The translations under genes were made by a program, and so were the position numbers. From positions 143,483 through 207,482 of the forward strand of contig JALSNX010000030.1 of NCBI GenBank assembly GCA_026986775.1: 64,000 nucleotides of DNA, written 5' to 3'. Shown here piece after piece: positions 1 through 8,238 of the stretch (positions are counted from its first letter, which is position 1; each line of letters starts with the position of its first letter). The stretch is from Caldifarciminota bacterium. Its GTDB lineage: Bacteria > Hydrothermota > Hydrothermia > UBA1063 > CAJXJZ01. Under the pieces are notes generated by a model. It saw only the letters and a list, made by a program, of their open reading frames with translations, did no database searches and was not told where the DNA came from.

Positions 1-2
1 AA

Positions 3-116
3 GACCCGTCACAATTGCCAGAGGCCAGACAGCTTGCGGCTTTCAGAAAAGTAAGAGATGAAATTAAAAAGTGGATTTTAAACACATTTTTAAAGGAGGA
101 ATCAGATGGAGCATAA
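3..116 (+). CDS. C-terminal tail of a possible low-molecular-weight phosphatase-type arsenate reductase (partial)
   Basis: An open frame enters from the left edge and stops with TAA, giving about 37 residues. The tail contains AAFRKVRDEIKKWI, which resembles the last helix of low-molecular-weight protein tyrosine phosphatase/ArsC proteins (typically ...FRRVRDEI...). The active-site half lies outside the window, so the assignment is tentative. The stop overlaps the start of the downstream metal ATPase by 11 bases, so the two were probably one metal/metalloid-resistance operon. Confidence 0.45.
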   Translation, partial: DPSQLPEARQLAAFRKVRDEIKKWILNTFLKEESDGA

Positions 117-2142
117 TAATATGCAGCATGTTGGTCATACCCTACATAAAGAAGGAGGGCATAAAGAAGAGAAACATCATTCTCATGGTCATCATTCACA
201 TCATGAGCATATGATGGAGGATTTCTGAAAAAGATTCTGGTTTTCTTTTATCATTACAATACCTGTACTGATATTATCCCCGTTTTTACAGGGCATACTT
301 GGACTTAAGGAATCCTTGAGAATCAATGGTGATGTTTATATACTCTTTGCCCTTGCCACAACAATATACTTTTATGGAGGTTACTCCTTTTTAAAAGGTC
401 TTTTTGATGAATTGAAAAAGAAAACACCGGGCATGATGACCCTCATTGCCATTGCTATAACGACTGTATATATTTACAGTTCCTTTGTAGTATTTGGTCT
501 GAAGGGCAAAGTCTTTTTCTGGGAACTTGCCACATTGATAGATATTATGTTATTGGGGTACTGTATAGAGATGAAATCCGTTCTGGGTGCATCTCGTGCT
601 CTGGATGAATTGGTAAAACTAATGCCCAAGAATGCGCATCTGCTGAAAGAAAATGGCTAAATTGAAGACATACCTCTTACCAAGTTGAAGAAGGGTATGA
701 TGGTACTAATCCGTCCTGGTGAAAAGGTTCCAGCGGATGGCATAGTAATAGAGGGCAAAACCTATGTCAATGAGTCCCTGCTTACAGGTGAAAGTGTGCC
801 CGTTAAAAAGGAAAAAGGGGACGAGGTGATTGGTGGTTCAATTAATATAGATGGTTCTATTAAGGTGCGGGTTGAAAAGACAGGAGAAGAATCCTTTTTG
901 TCTCAGGTGGTTAAACTTGTAAGAGAGGCACAGGAGAGTAAATCCAGAACACAGGACCTTGCAAACAGAGCGGCGAAATATCTTACCATAATAGCACTCG
1001 GTGCGGGTGGTCTGACCTTTTTAGTCTGGGAAGTTTTTATGAGAATGGATGTCGCATTTTCTCTTGAGAGGACCGTTACTGTCATGGTAATTACATGTCC
1101 TCATGCCCTGGGCCTTGCAGTGCCACTTGTTGTTGCAGTTTCAACGGCACTTGCCGCACGGTTTGGTGTGCTTATAAGGGACAGAATGGCCTTTGAAAAT
1201 GCGAGGAAGATAGATGCCGTCATATTTGACAAGACAGGAACACTCACAGAGGATAAGTTTGGTGTGAGTGAAGTTCTGTCCTTTGATAAAAAAATGCCTT
1301 CCCATAAAATTATACAGTATGCTGCAGCACTGGAGGTTAATTCAGAGCATCCCATTGCGAGGGCAATAGTAAATAAAGCAGGAGATATTGAAGAAAAGGC
1401 ATCCATGTTCAGGGCCATTCATGGAAAGGGGGTTGAGGGTGTCATAGACGGTAAAAAGGTTATGATTACAAGCCCGAATTATTTGAAGGAGAAAGGTATC
1501 AATATACCACATAAAGAGAGCATAAACAGAATGATGGAGCGTGGCACTGTGGTTTTCCTCATTGTGGATGATGTTCTTAAAGGTGTAATTTCTCTCTCTG
1601 ATAGAATAAGGGATGAATCAAAGGAAGCGATCAAAAAGCTTAAAGAAATGGGGATAAAGTGTATTATGATAACCGGTGATAACAGGCATGTTGCCAGATG
1701 GGTGGCAGAGGAGCTTGGACTTGATGAGTATCATGCAGAGGTTCTGCCCGATAAGAAGGCTGAGAAGGTTCAGGAAATACAGAAAAGGGGACTGGTGTGC
1801 GCAATGGTTGGCGATGGAGTAAACGATGCTCCTGCTCTTGCGAGAGCGGATGTGGGCATTGCCATTGGAGCAGGTACTCAGGTGGCAATAGAATCTGCGG
1901 ACATAGTTCTTGTAAAAAATAATCCCCTTGACGTTGTCTCTATAATAAAACTTTCAAGAAAAACCTATACAAAAATGATTCAGAACCTTCTATGGGCAAC
2001 GGGATACAAAACCATAACCATACCACTTGCCGCTGGAGTTCTATATTCTTTTGGTGTTTTACTTTCACCTGCAGTTGGTGCAGTGTTAATGTCATTAAGT
2101 ACAGTTATAGTCGCCATAAATGCAAGATTGCTCAGGATTTAG
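106..2142 (+). pseudogene. copB: CopB-type (P1B-3) heavy-metal translocating P-type ATPase, interrupted by two in-frame stops
   Basis: Reading from the ATG at 106 (Shine-Dalgarno AAGGAGGA at 93-100) gives one continuous P-type ATPase frame of about 678 codons, broken by TGA at 226-228 and TAA at 658-660. The track shows only the fragments 316-660 and 685-2142. The N-terminus is His-rich (HSHGHHSHHEH). The body has the actuator TGES motif, the CPH membrane metal-binding motif of the CopB subclass, the DKTGTLTE phosphorylation site, SEHPIARAI, and the GDGVNDAPALARAD hinge. Family members usually read DF-R-KRFW at the first stop and NG-E-IED at the second, so both look like single-base nonsense changes (CGA/AGA to TGA, GAA to TAA) in an otherwise intact gene. 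The product would be an inner-membrane exporter of copper or similar ions. This is either recent inactivation or sequence error. TGA acts as a normal stop in neighbouring genes, which argues against recoding. Confidence 0.82.
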
Positions 2143-2170
2143 TATGGTCCTATAACTATCTCTCCTCAAA

Positions 2171-2199
2171 TTGATTGACTTTTAATAAAGTCTTATAAT
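2171..2199 (+). promoter_or_regulatory. Promoter of the dxs operon
   Basis: TTGATT at 2171-2176, a 17-bp spacer and a perfect TATAAT at 2194-2199 lie 35 bases before the dxs start. The spacer contains the inverted repeat GACTTT-TAAT-AAAGTC (2177-2192), which could be a repressor site. Recognised by eye. Confidence 0.65.
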
Positions 2200-2233
2200 T
2201 TACTGGATACGCTCTATATGGGAGGAGAATAAA

Positions 2234-4108
2234 ATGGCCATACTTGAAAATGTTGATAGTCCAAAAGATTTGAAAAAACTCAGTTTTGAGGAACTTGAAC
2301 AACTTGCCGAAGAGATTAGAAAGTATATGATTGATGTCCTATCAGAGATAGGCGGGCACATTGCACCGAATTTAGGTGCTGTGGAATTGACCCTTGCACT
2401 CCATTATGTATTTGACTCTCCGAAGGATAAAATCATATGGGATGTGGGACATCAGGCATATCCACATAAAATAATCACAGGTAGAAGGGACCTTTTGCCG
2501 ACAATCAGACAATACGGAGGCATCAGTGGTTTCACAAAGAGAGATGAAAGTCCTCACGATATTTTTGGTGCAGGGCATGCGTCCACTTCTTTATCAGCCG
2601 CTTTAGGGGTAGCCACTGCAAGAGACCTGTTAAAAGAGAAGTTCCATGTTATTGCTGTTATAGGTGATGGCGCTCTCACAGGTGGAATGGCACTTGAAGC
2701 GCTGAATAATATAGGACATCTGAAAAAGGACATGATAGTTATCCTCAATGACAACGAGATGTCCATTGCTGAAAATGTTGGTGCTGTCTCAAATCACCTC
2801 TCAAAATTGGTTTCTACTCCTGCTTATTATAAATTCAAGGAAGAACTATGGGAACTTTTAGGAAAACTTCCATCTGAAAAACTGTCAAAGAGGGCTCAAT
2901 TACTTGCAAGGAAACTAAAGGAAGGGCTCAAGAATCTTGCCATTCCAACAATTGTTTTTGAGGAGTTCGGTTTTGAATACATAGGACCTCTATACGGTCA
3001 CGACATAAAACTTCTGATAAATACTTTAAACAGGGTTAAGAAGGCTAAGGGCCCCATACTTATTCATGTGCTGACAAAGAAGGGTAAGGGATACAGGCCA
3101 GCAGAGGAGAAAACAGAACTCTTTCATGGCCTTGGACCTTTTGATAGAGAAACAGGGGAGCCTGTAAAAAAGCCGGGTCCTCCGAGATACACGCGCATTT
3201 TTGGTGATACTGTTGTTGAACTTGCTGAAAAAGATGATAAAATAGTTGCCATAACCGCTGCCATGCCGCTTGGTACGGGGCTTGACAGGTTCAGGGAAAA
3301 ATTCCCAAAGAGGTTTTTTGATGTTGGCATTGCCGAGCAGCATGCTGTTACTTTTGCTGGTGGGTTGTCTTTGCTTGGAATAAAACCGTTTGTGGCCATT
3401 TACTCCACATTTTTGCAGAGAGCCTATGACCAGATTATACATGACATTGCATTGCAGAAACTTCCGGTGAAGTTCTTCCTTGATAGAGGAGGCCTTGTTG
3501 GTGAGGATGGTCCAACACATCACGGTGCCTTTGACCTATCATATCTCAGGTTGATTCCTAACATGGTGATTATGGCACCGAAAGATGCTGATGAGTTCAG
3601 GAACATGATTTACACGGCTTACAGGTATGAGGAGGGTCCCATTGCAGTTCGCTATCCAAGAGATAGAGTGCCCCGTGAACCCGAAAAGGACGATTTTAGA
3701 GAAATACCTCTTGGTACATGGGAGGTATTAAGAGAAGGTAAGGATGCAGTGATACTTGCAGTCGGCACAATGGTATTACCATCATTGAAGGTGGCAGAAG
3801 ACTTAAGTGGTTCTGGTCTGGATATCGGTGTCGTCAATGCAAGGTTCATAAAACCGATGGATACAGAGATGTTGGAGGAAATAGCCCGAAGATACGAAAA
3901 CATTGTAACTGTTGAGGAAAATACGGTTATTGGAGGTTTTGGATCTGGCGTTCTTGAATTTCTGGCAACATTAAATTACAGTGGCAGGGTTAAAATCATT
4001 GGCATACCGGACAGATTCATAGAACATGGGAACAGGAAGAAGCTCCTTGAGGTTGTTGGTCTTGATGAGAGGGGGCTAAAGGAAAAGATTCTTGATTTTT
4101 TGAAGTAA
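2234..4108 (+). CDS. dxs: 1-deoxy-D-xylulose-5-phosphate synthase
   Basis: This enzyme condenses pyruvate and glyceraldehyde 3-phosphate to DXP, the first step of the MEP isoprenoid pathway; DXP also feeds thiamine and pyridoxal synthesis. At 624 residues it has the usual family length. Visible motifs are the N-terminal GGHIAPNLGAVELT, HDIFGAGHASTSLSAALG, the thiamine-diphosphate motif GDGALTGGMALEALN with its NDN, and the pyrimidine-domain segments DVGIAEQHAVTFAGG and DRGGLVGEDGPTHHGAFD. The start follows GGGAGGAG. It is the first gene of a tight operon with mcsA, mcsB and hutI (mcsA begins one base after its stop). Nothing looks degenerate. Confidence 0.97.
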   Translation: MAILENVDSPKDLKKLSFEELEQLAEEIRKYMIDVLSEIGGHIAPNLGAVELTLALHYVFDSPKDKIIWDVGHQAYPHKIITGRRDLLPTIRQYGGISGFTKRDESPHDIFGAGHASTSLSAALGVATARDLLKEKFHVIAVIGDGALTGGMALEALNNIGHLKKDMIVILNDNEMSIAENVGAVSNHLSKLVSTPAYYKFKEELWELLGKLPSEKLSKRAQLLARKLKEGLKNLAIPTIVFEEFGFEYIGPLYGHDIKLLINTLNRVKKAKGPILIHVLTKKGKGYRPAEEKTELFHGLGPFDRETGEPVKKPGPPRYTRIFGDTVVELAEKDDKIVAITAAMPLGTGLDRFREKFPKRFFDVGIAEQHAVTFAGGLSLLGIKPFVAIYSTFLQRAYDQIIHDIALQKLPVKFFLDRGGLVGEDGPTHHGAFDLSYLRLIPNMVIMAPKDADEFRNMIYTAYRYEEGPIAVRYPRDRVPREPEKDDFREIPLGTWEVLREGKDAVILAVGTMVLPSLKVAEDLSGSGLDIGVVNARFIKPMDTEMLEEIARRYENIVTVEENTVIGGFGSGVLEFLATLNYSGRVKIIGIPDRFIEHGNRKKLLEVVGLDERGLKEKILDFLK

Positions 4109-4109
4109 A

Positions 4110-4595
4110 ATGCACAAAAAATACTGCGAAATATGCGGAAAAAGACCTGCGGAGATAGAATTTATAGAGATAGTTAACGGCATAAAGCATAAAAGATTTT
4201 TGTGCAGGGTGTGTGCTGAGAATGAGGCAAATGGAATTAAGCTTGTATTGAGTGATGATATTAAAGTGGATAGTGGCCTTGTTTGTCCCGAATGTGGAAC
4301 ACCCCTTGCCTACGTTAAAACTTCTTTGAAGGTCGGCTGTCCGTCATGTTACAATGTTTTTGAAGGTGCCATAAAGGACCTCCTTAAAAAATTACAGGGT
4401 AGCACTTCTTTTGCAGGTATGGATGACCTGAAAAGTTCTGAAGAGAAAGACCTGATAATTATAAAGCACAGGTTGAAAAAGGAGCTTGAAAGGGCTGTTG
4501 AAAATGAGGATTTTGAAAAAGCCGCAAAACTCAGGGATGAAATTAATAGAATAAATCAGAAATTAAAATGGCTTGGTTTGAATCCTTCAGAGTAA
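4110..4595 (+). CDS. mcsA: McsA-like zinc-finger/UVR protein, activator of the McsB arginine kinase
   Basis: This 161-residue protein has two CxxC zinc-finger pairs (CEICGKRPA with CRVCAENEA; CPECGTPL with CPSCYNVF) and a C-terminal UVR motif (LKKELERAVENEDFEKAAKLRDEI). That is the standard McsA architecture. In Firmicutes McsA binds and activates McsB in the ClpC protein-arginine-phosphorylation quality-control system. The gene overlaps mcsB by 28 bases, indicating translational coupling. The only Clp ATPase in the window is the ClpB-like gene at 49396. Confidence 0.9.
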   Translation: MHKKYCEICGKRPAEIEFIEIVNGIKHKRFLCRVCAENEANGIKLVLSDDIKVDSGLVCPECGTPLAYVKTSLKVGCPSCYNVFEGAIKDLLKKLQGSTSFAGMDDLKSSEEKDLIIIKHRLKKELERAVENEDFEKAAKLRDEINRINQKLKWLGLNPSE

Positions 4596-5599
4596 CACCT
4601 CCCTGGTGGCAGGCGCAGGGGAAAATAGTGGCATCTTCCCGGGCAAGGTTTGTGCGTAATCTTGAAGGTAAAAAGTTTCCGGAACGTATGGAATCTGAAG
4701 AAAAAAAGGAGGTTTTCAGGGAAATTTTTGTTTCCTTGAAAGATACTGTTGCTGAATTTAAAGAGGTTGAAATAAACACTGTTCTCAAAAAGGATTTTTT
4801 CACAGAAAGACATATATTAAACAGTGAGAGTAATGTTGGTTCTGTTCTCTATACTGACCATGCAGAGGAAGAGACATATCTCATTAACGACAGGGACCAT
4901 CTGAGGTTTCAGGTGACTATGCCAGGAGATGCACTGAGGGAGGTTTTTTCCGTGGCAAGACAAAGAATCAGGACAATGGAGGGTGAGTATAATTTCAGTT
5001 ACAGTGATACGTTTGGATATCTTACCTCATCCCTTACAAATACAGGAACAGGATTCAGGTTATCTGTTTTGATGTTTATTCCCGGTATCTTTCTTGCGAG
5101 AGAAACGGAGAAGATACTCGCACTTCTGGTCAAGGCTCCGATTGTGCTGCGTGGATTTTTCGGCGGACGGAGTGAGATAAAGGGAAATTACATACAGATT
5201 TCAACCAAGTTTACACTGGGAGTTGGAATAGAAGATTCTCTTAGAATGCTGGATGAGGTGGTAAAGGCACTGGTGGAAACTGAAAAAAAATCAAGGGATA
5301 TTCTTATTGCCAGTGCAAGAGTGGAACTTGAAGACAGAGTGGCAAGGTCACTTGCAATACTGGAAAGTGCAAGGATTATGTCATATGATGAATCACTTGA
5401 ACATCTTTCCATCCTTAAATTTGCTGCTCAGTTAGGCTTTGAAGGTGTACCTGATGAGAAGGTTTTAAACAGGTTGATTTTCTGGTCCTCACCTGTACAC
5501 CTGTCCTCTCTTGAAAATTTTGAAGTAAAGGATAGTGAACTGGATTTTAAAAGAGCAGAGTTTTTGAGAAAATGGGTAAGGGGGGAAGATGGAAATTAA
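4568..5599 (+). CDS. mcsB: McsB-like protein arginine kinase (phosphagen-kinase fold) with altered catalytic motifs
   Basis: Members of this family transfer ATP phosphate to protein arginines, marking proteins for Clp proteases. The 343-residue frame keeps the family layout: PPWW, SSRARFVRNL (nucleotide-binding arginines, about residues 23-32), DHLRFQ (about 107), EGEYNFSYSDTFGYLTSS (about 140), TNTGTGFRLSV and the GNYIQIS segment near 200. Two signatures differ. The usual NEEDH is NDRDH, replacing the second catalytic Glu by Arg, and the usual TSCPTN is TSSLTN, losing the conserved Cys. The second catalytic region is GGRSEIKGN instead of GEGTEALGN, retaining one Glu. Activity is therefore uncertain, though coupling with mcsA argues the gene is functional in some form. 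The start is supported by the family-like N-terminus; the gene overlaps hutI by 11 bases. Confidence 0.87.
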   Translation: MAWFESFRVTPPWWQAQGKIVASSRARFVRNLEGKKFPERMESEEKKEVFREIFVSLKDTVAEFKEVEINTVLKKDFFTERHILNSESNVGSVLYTDHAEEETYLINDRDHLRFQVTMPGDALREVFSVARQRIRTMEGEYNFSYSDTFGYLTSSLTNTGTGFRLSVLMFIPGIFLARETEKILALLVKAPIVLRGFFGGRSEIKGNYIQISTKFTLGVGIEDSLRMLDEVVKALVETEKKSRDILIASARVELEDRVARSLAILESARIMSYDESLEHLSILKFAAQLGFEGVPDEKVLNRLIFWSSPVHLSSLENFEVKDSELDFKRAEFLRKWVRGEDGN

Positions 5600-6842
5600 G
5601 GTCCTTATTGATGAAATTGAAGAACTTGTGACACCAGAGGGTAAAGGTCCGCTATCTAAAGAAGATCAGGGTAGAGTAAAGATAATCAATAATGCCGCAA
5701 TACTGATAGATGAAAATGGAACAATTGTAGATTTTGGCAAAAGAGAGAGAATTCTCTCAAATTACCGTATTACTCCTTCTACTTACGTACTTTCTGCTAA
5801 AGGGAAAACAGCAATACCAGGGCTCGTTGACCCACATACCCATCTTGTTTACACAGGTTGCAGACACTGGGAACTCAAGGAGAGGCTTCAGGGAAAAGGT
5901 TATATAGAGATATTGAAGAGAGGAGGTGGTATTCTCAGCACAGTGGAGGAAACGAGAAAAAGTGACGAGGATGAACTTTTTGCTCTTGCGTCAAAGAGAC
6001 TTGATATAATGCTGTCTTATGGTACGACTTCTGTTGAAATTAAGTCGGGTTACGGTCTTTCTCTAAAACATGAGAGGAAAATTTTAAATGTTATAAACAG
6101 GTTAAAAAAAGAAAGAGGACAGATTATAAGTTCCACTTTTCTGGGTGCACATGCTGTTCCACCTGAATACAGGGAAAGTCCAGCAGATTATATTGATCTC
6201 ATAATTAACAGTATGCTTCCTGAATTTAAAGGCCTTGCAGATTTTGCCGATGTCTTTCTTGAAGAGGGTGCCTTCAGTTATTCTGAGGCAGAGCGTATCT
6301 TAAAGCGAGCCAGAGAACTGGGATACGGTATAAAGATTCATGCGGATGAGATAACAGACTCAAAAGGGGCGTGTCTTGCAGCTTCGCTTTCAGCACAGAG
6401 CGCTGATCATCTTCTCTATGCTTCAGATGATTGTTTAAAGCAGATGAAACAGGCGGGCACCATTGCAGTTCTTTTACCTTCTACTGCCTATTTCCTCAAA
6501 AAAACCTTTGCCAATGCAAGAAAAATGATTGATATGGGGATTCCCGTTGCCATTGCAACAGACCACAATCCCGGAACCTCACCGCTTTATTCTCAACTTC
6601 TCAATATGTCCTTTGCAGTGTTCTTTATGAATATGCAGCCAGAGGAGGCTCTAATTGCTGCCACATTGAATGCAGCCTGTGCCATGGGCAAAGGAGAAAT
6701 TACAGGTTCCATAGAAAAAGGCAAAAGAGCTGATATAGTGTTACTAAATGCTCACTCTTACATGCATATATTTTATGAGACGGGTCATAATATCGTTGAT
6801 ACCGTAATACTGGGAGGCAAGGTGGTTTTAAAGAAGGACTGA
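5589..6842 (+). CDS. hutI: Imidazolonepropionase
   Basis: HutI hydrolyses 4-imidazolone-5-propionate to N-formimino-L-glutamate in histidine degradation, using one metal ion in an amidohydrolase fold. The 417-residue length is typical. Diagnostic segments are GLVDPHTHLVYTGCR (metal HxH), EIKSGYGLS, FLGAHAVPPEY, KIHADEITDSKGA and ATDHNPGTSP. It begins inside the mcsB 3' end with AGGGGGG as ribosome-binding site and is the last gene of the dxs operon. No hutH or hutU is nearby, so the rest of the pathway must be encoded elsewhere or the enzyme works on another source of imidazolone. Confidence 0.95.
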   Translation: MEIKVLIDEIEELVTPEGKGPLSKEDQGRVKIINNAAILIDENGTIVDFGKRERILSNYRITPSTYVLSAKGKTAIPGLVDPHTHLVYTGCRHWELKERLQGKGYIEILKRGGGILSTVEETRKSDEDELFALASKRLDIMLSYGTTSVEIKSGYGLSLKHERKILNVINRLKKERGQIISSTFLGAHAVPPEYRESPADYIDLIINSMLPEFKGLADFADVFLEEGAFSYSEAERILKRARELGYGIKIHADEITDSKGACLAASLSAQSADHLLYASDDCLKQMKQAGTIAVLLPSTAYFLKKTFANARKMIDMGIPVAIATDHNPGTSPLYSQLLNMSFAVFFMNMQPEEALIAATLNAACAMGKGEITGSIEKGKRADIVLLNAHSYMHIFYETGHNIVDTVILGGKVVLKKD

Positions 6843-6866
6843 GCTTGTTAAAAAATAAACTTGCTC

Positions 6867-6895
6867 TTGATTGTCCGTCCTGTATTAATTATAAT
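6867..6895 (+). promoter_or_regulatory. Promoter of the Hdr operon
   Basis: TTGATT (6867-6872), a 17-bp spacer and TATAAT (6890-6895) lie about 39 bases before the corrected hdrC start. Transcription from here would begin near 6902, inside the track's TTG-initiated ORF at 6895. This supports the later start at 6934. Confidence 0.7.
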
Positions 6896-6933
6896 TGAGC
6901 AGATGCTTACTTTTAGAAATAAGGAGGCTAATT

Positions 6934-7338
6934 TTGGGAGTCCTTAAATTAACCCGTGAGAAAGTCCAGAATGTTGATCTTATAAACCGCATAAGCGGTC
7001 AGAACGTTTATGACTGCTATCAGTGCGGAAGGTGTACCTCAGGATGTCCCAGTGCGGATGAAATGGACATAGTACCTTCCCAGACCATGAAATTTTTGCA
7101 GATAGGGGAAGTTGACAGGGTGGTTGAATCCAATACACCGTGGGTATGTCTTGCCTGTCTTATTTGCTCTGTGCGGTGTCCAAAAGGAATTGACATAGCA
7201 GCTATTATGGAGGCACTGAGACTTGTAAAACTGAGAAACAATTATGATTTTGTTCATCCAAACAGAATACCACAGGAAGATCTGGAAGAACTACCACCAA
7301 TTGCACTGGTATCCGCATTCCGAAAAATGACTCCATAA
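6934..7338 (+). CDS. hdrC: Heterodisulfide reductase subunit C-like ferredoxin protein
   Basis: This small protein holds two [4Fe-4S] motifs, CYQCGRCTSGCP and CLACLICSVRCP, about 40 residues apart, exactly as in HdrC. HdrC passes electrons from HdrA to the catalytic HdrB. The track starts the frame at 6895, but AAGGAGG at 6921-6927 sits 6 bases before an in-frame TTG at 6934 and the promoter -10 box overlaps 6895, so 134 residues from TTG is preferred. hdrB follows after 15 bases, and the pair opens an eight-gene unit. No membrane segment is seen, so the protein is expected to be cytoplasmic. Confidence 0.93.
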   Translation: MGVLKLTREKVQNVDLINRISGQNVYDCYQCGRCTSGCPSADEMDIVPSQTMKFLQIGEVDRVVESNTPWVCLACLICSVRCPKGIDIAAIMEALRLVKLRNNYDFVHPNRIPQEDLEELPPIALVSAFRKMTP

Positions 7339-7353
7339 TTCAAGGAGGAATAA

Positions 7354-8238
7354 ATGACCGTTAAAATTCCCTACTATCCGGGATGTACATTAAAGGCAAC
7401 TGCTAAAAATTTTGAGGATACGGCGAGACTTGTTGCCGGTGTATTTGATTACGAACTGGACGACCTTTACAGATGGAACTGTTGTGGCGCTGTTTATGGG
7501 CTTTCTGAGGATAATGTGATGCACAAGGTTGCACCCGTGAGAAACCTTCTCAGAGTGAAGGAGGTTGGTGAGAAGAGAGTGCTTACTCTATGCTCCATGT
7601 GTTTTAACACTCTGAAAAGGGCCAACTACTATGTGAGAAAAAACAAAGACAAACTGGAAGTTATAAATGCCATCATGTATCTTGAGAACACCACATACGA
7701 TGGCAGCGTTGAGGTTATACATCTTCTTGAACTTTTGAGGGACGAAATAGGTTTTGATAAGGTAAAAAAGGCTGTTAAAAAACCTCTTTCAGGAATAACG
7801 GTGGCTTCATATTACGGCTGTCTTCTCTTAAGGCCGAATGAAATAGCCATAGATAATATGGAGCAGCCAACTGTAATGGAGGACCTTATGGAGGCACTTG
7901 GTGCCAGCGTGATAGACCTCAACGTGAAAACTGAATGCTGCGGTGCGTATCAGACTGTTCCGAGAAAAGACCTTGTGGCTGATAGAACCAACCTCATTGT
8001 TGAGGAAGCAAGGAAGGCTGGAGCCGACCTCATTATTACCTCGTGTCCGTTGTGTCACTTCAACCTTGACAGAAGGCAGAAAGAGGCAAAAGAACGGCAT
8101 CCCGATTTCCATCCAATGCCAATTTTGTATTTTACCCAGCTTATGGCACTTGCTTTTGGCTTTGAAGAGGAAAAATTAGGTTTTAAACCTCATTACGTTG
8201 ACCCAAGACCGCTTTTGAAAGAAAGGGGGCTATTGTAA
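7354..8238 (+). CDS. hdrB: Heterodisulfide reductase subunit B-like (CCG-domain) protein
   Basis: HdrB carries the non-cubane [4Fe-4S] clusters that reduce a disulfide, such as CoM-S-S-CoB in methanogens. The 294-residue protein has both cysteine-rich CCG units: WNCCGAVYG followed by CSMCFNTLKRAN, and TECCGAYQT followed by CPLCHFNLDRRQ. It starts after AAGGAGG and is followed without gap by hdrA. A bacterium is unlikely to use the methanogen heterodisulfide, so the true substrate is unknown. A thiol/disulfide pair coupled to the fumarate-reductase-like subunits downstream is one option. Confidence 0.94.
   Translation: MTVKIPYYPGCTLKATAKNFEDTARLVAGVFDYELDDLYRWNCCGAVYGLSEDNVMHKVAPVRNLLRVKEVGEKRVLTLCSMCFNTLKRANYYVRKNKDKLEVINAIMYLENTTYDGSVEVIHLLELLRDEIGFDKVKKAVKKPLSGITVASYYGCLLLRPNEIAIDNMEQPTVMEDLMEALGASVIDLNVKTECCGAYQTVPRKDLVADRTNLIVEEARKAGADLIITSCPLCHFNLDRRQKEAKERHPDFHPMPILYFTQLMALAFGFEEEKLGFKPHYVDPRPLLKERGLL

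Noticed and set aside
685-2142. Track ORF read as an independent soluble ATPase gene
   Set aside because: The frame continues upstream through two single stop codons into a matching CopB N-terminus, so it is a fragment of one broken gene.
106-2142. Stop-codon recoding (TGA or TAA read as an amino acid) in the metal ATPase
   Set aside because: The two stops are of different types, the expected residues differ (Arg, Glu), and TGA/TAA terminate other genes in the window normally.
6895-6933. Upstream TTG start for hdrC
   Set aside because: It overlaps the promoter -10 box, while AAGGAGG lies at ideal spacing before the TTG at 6934.
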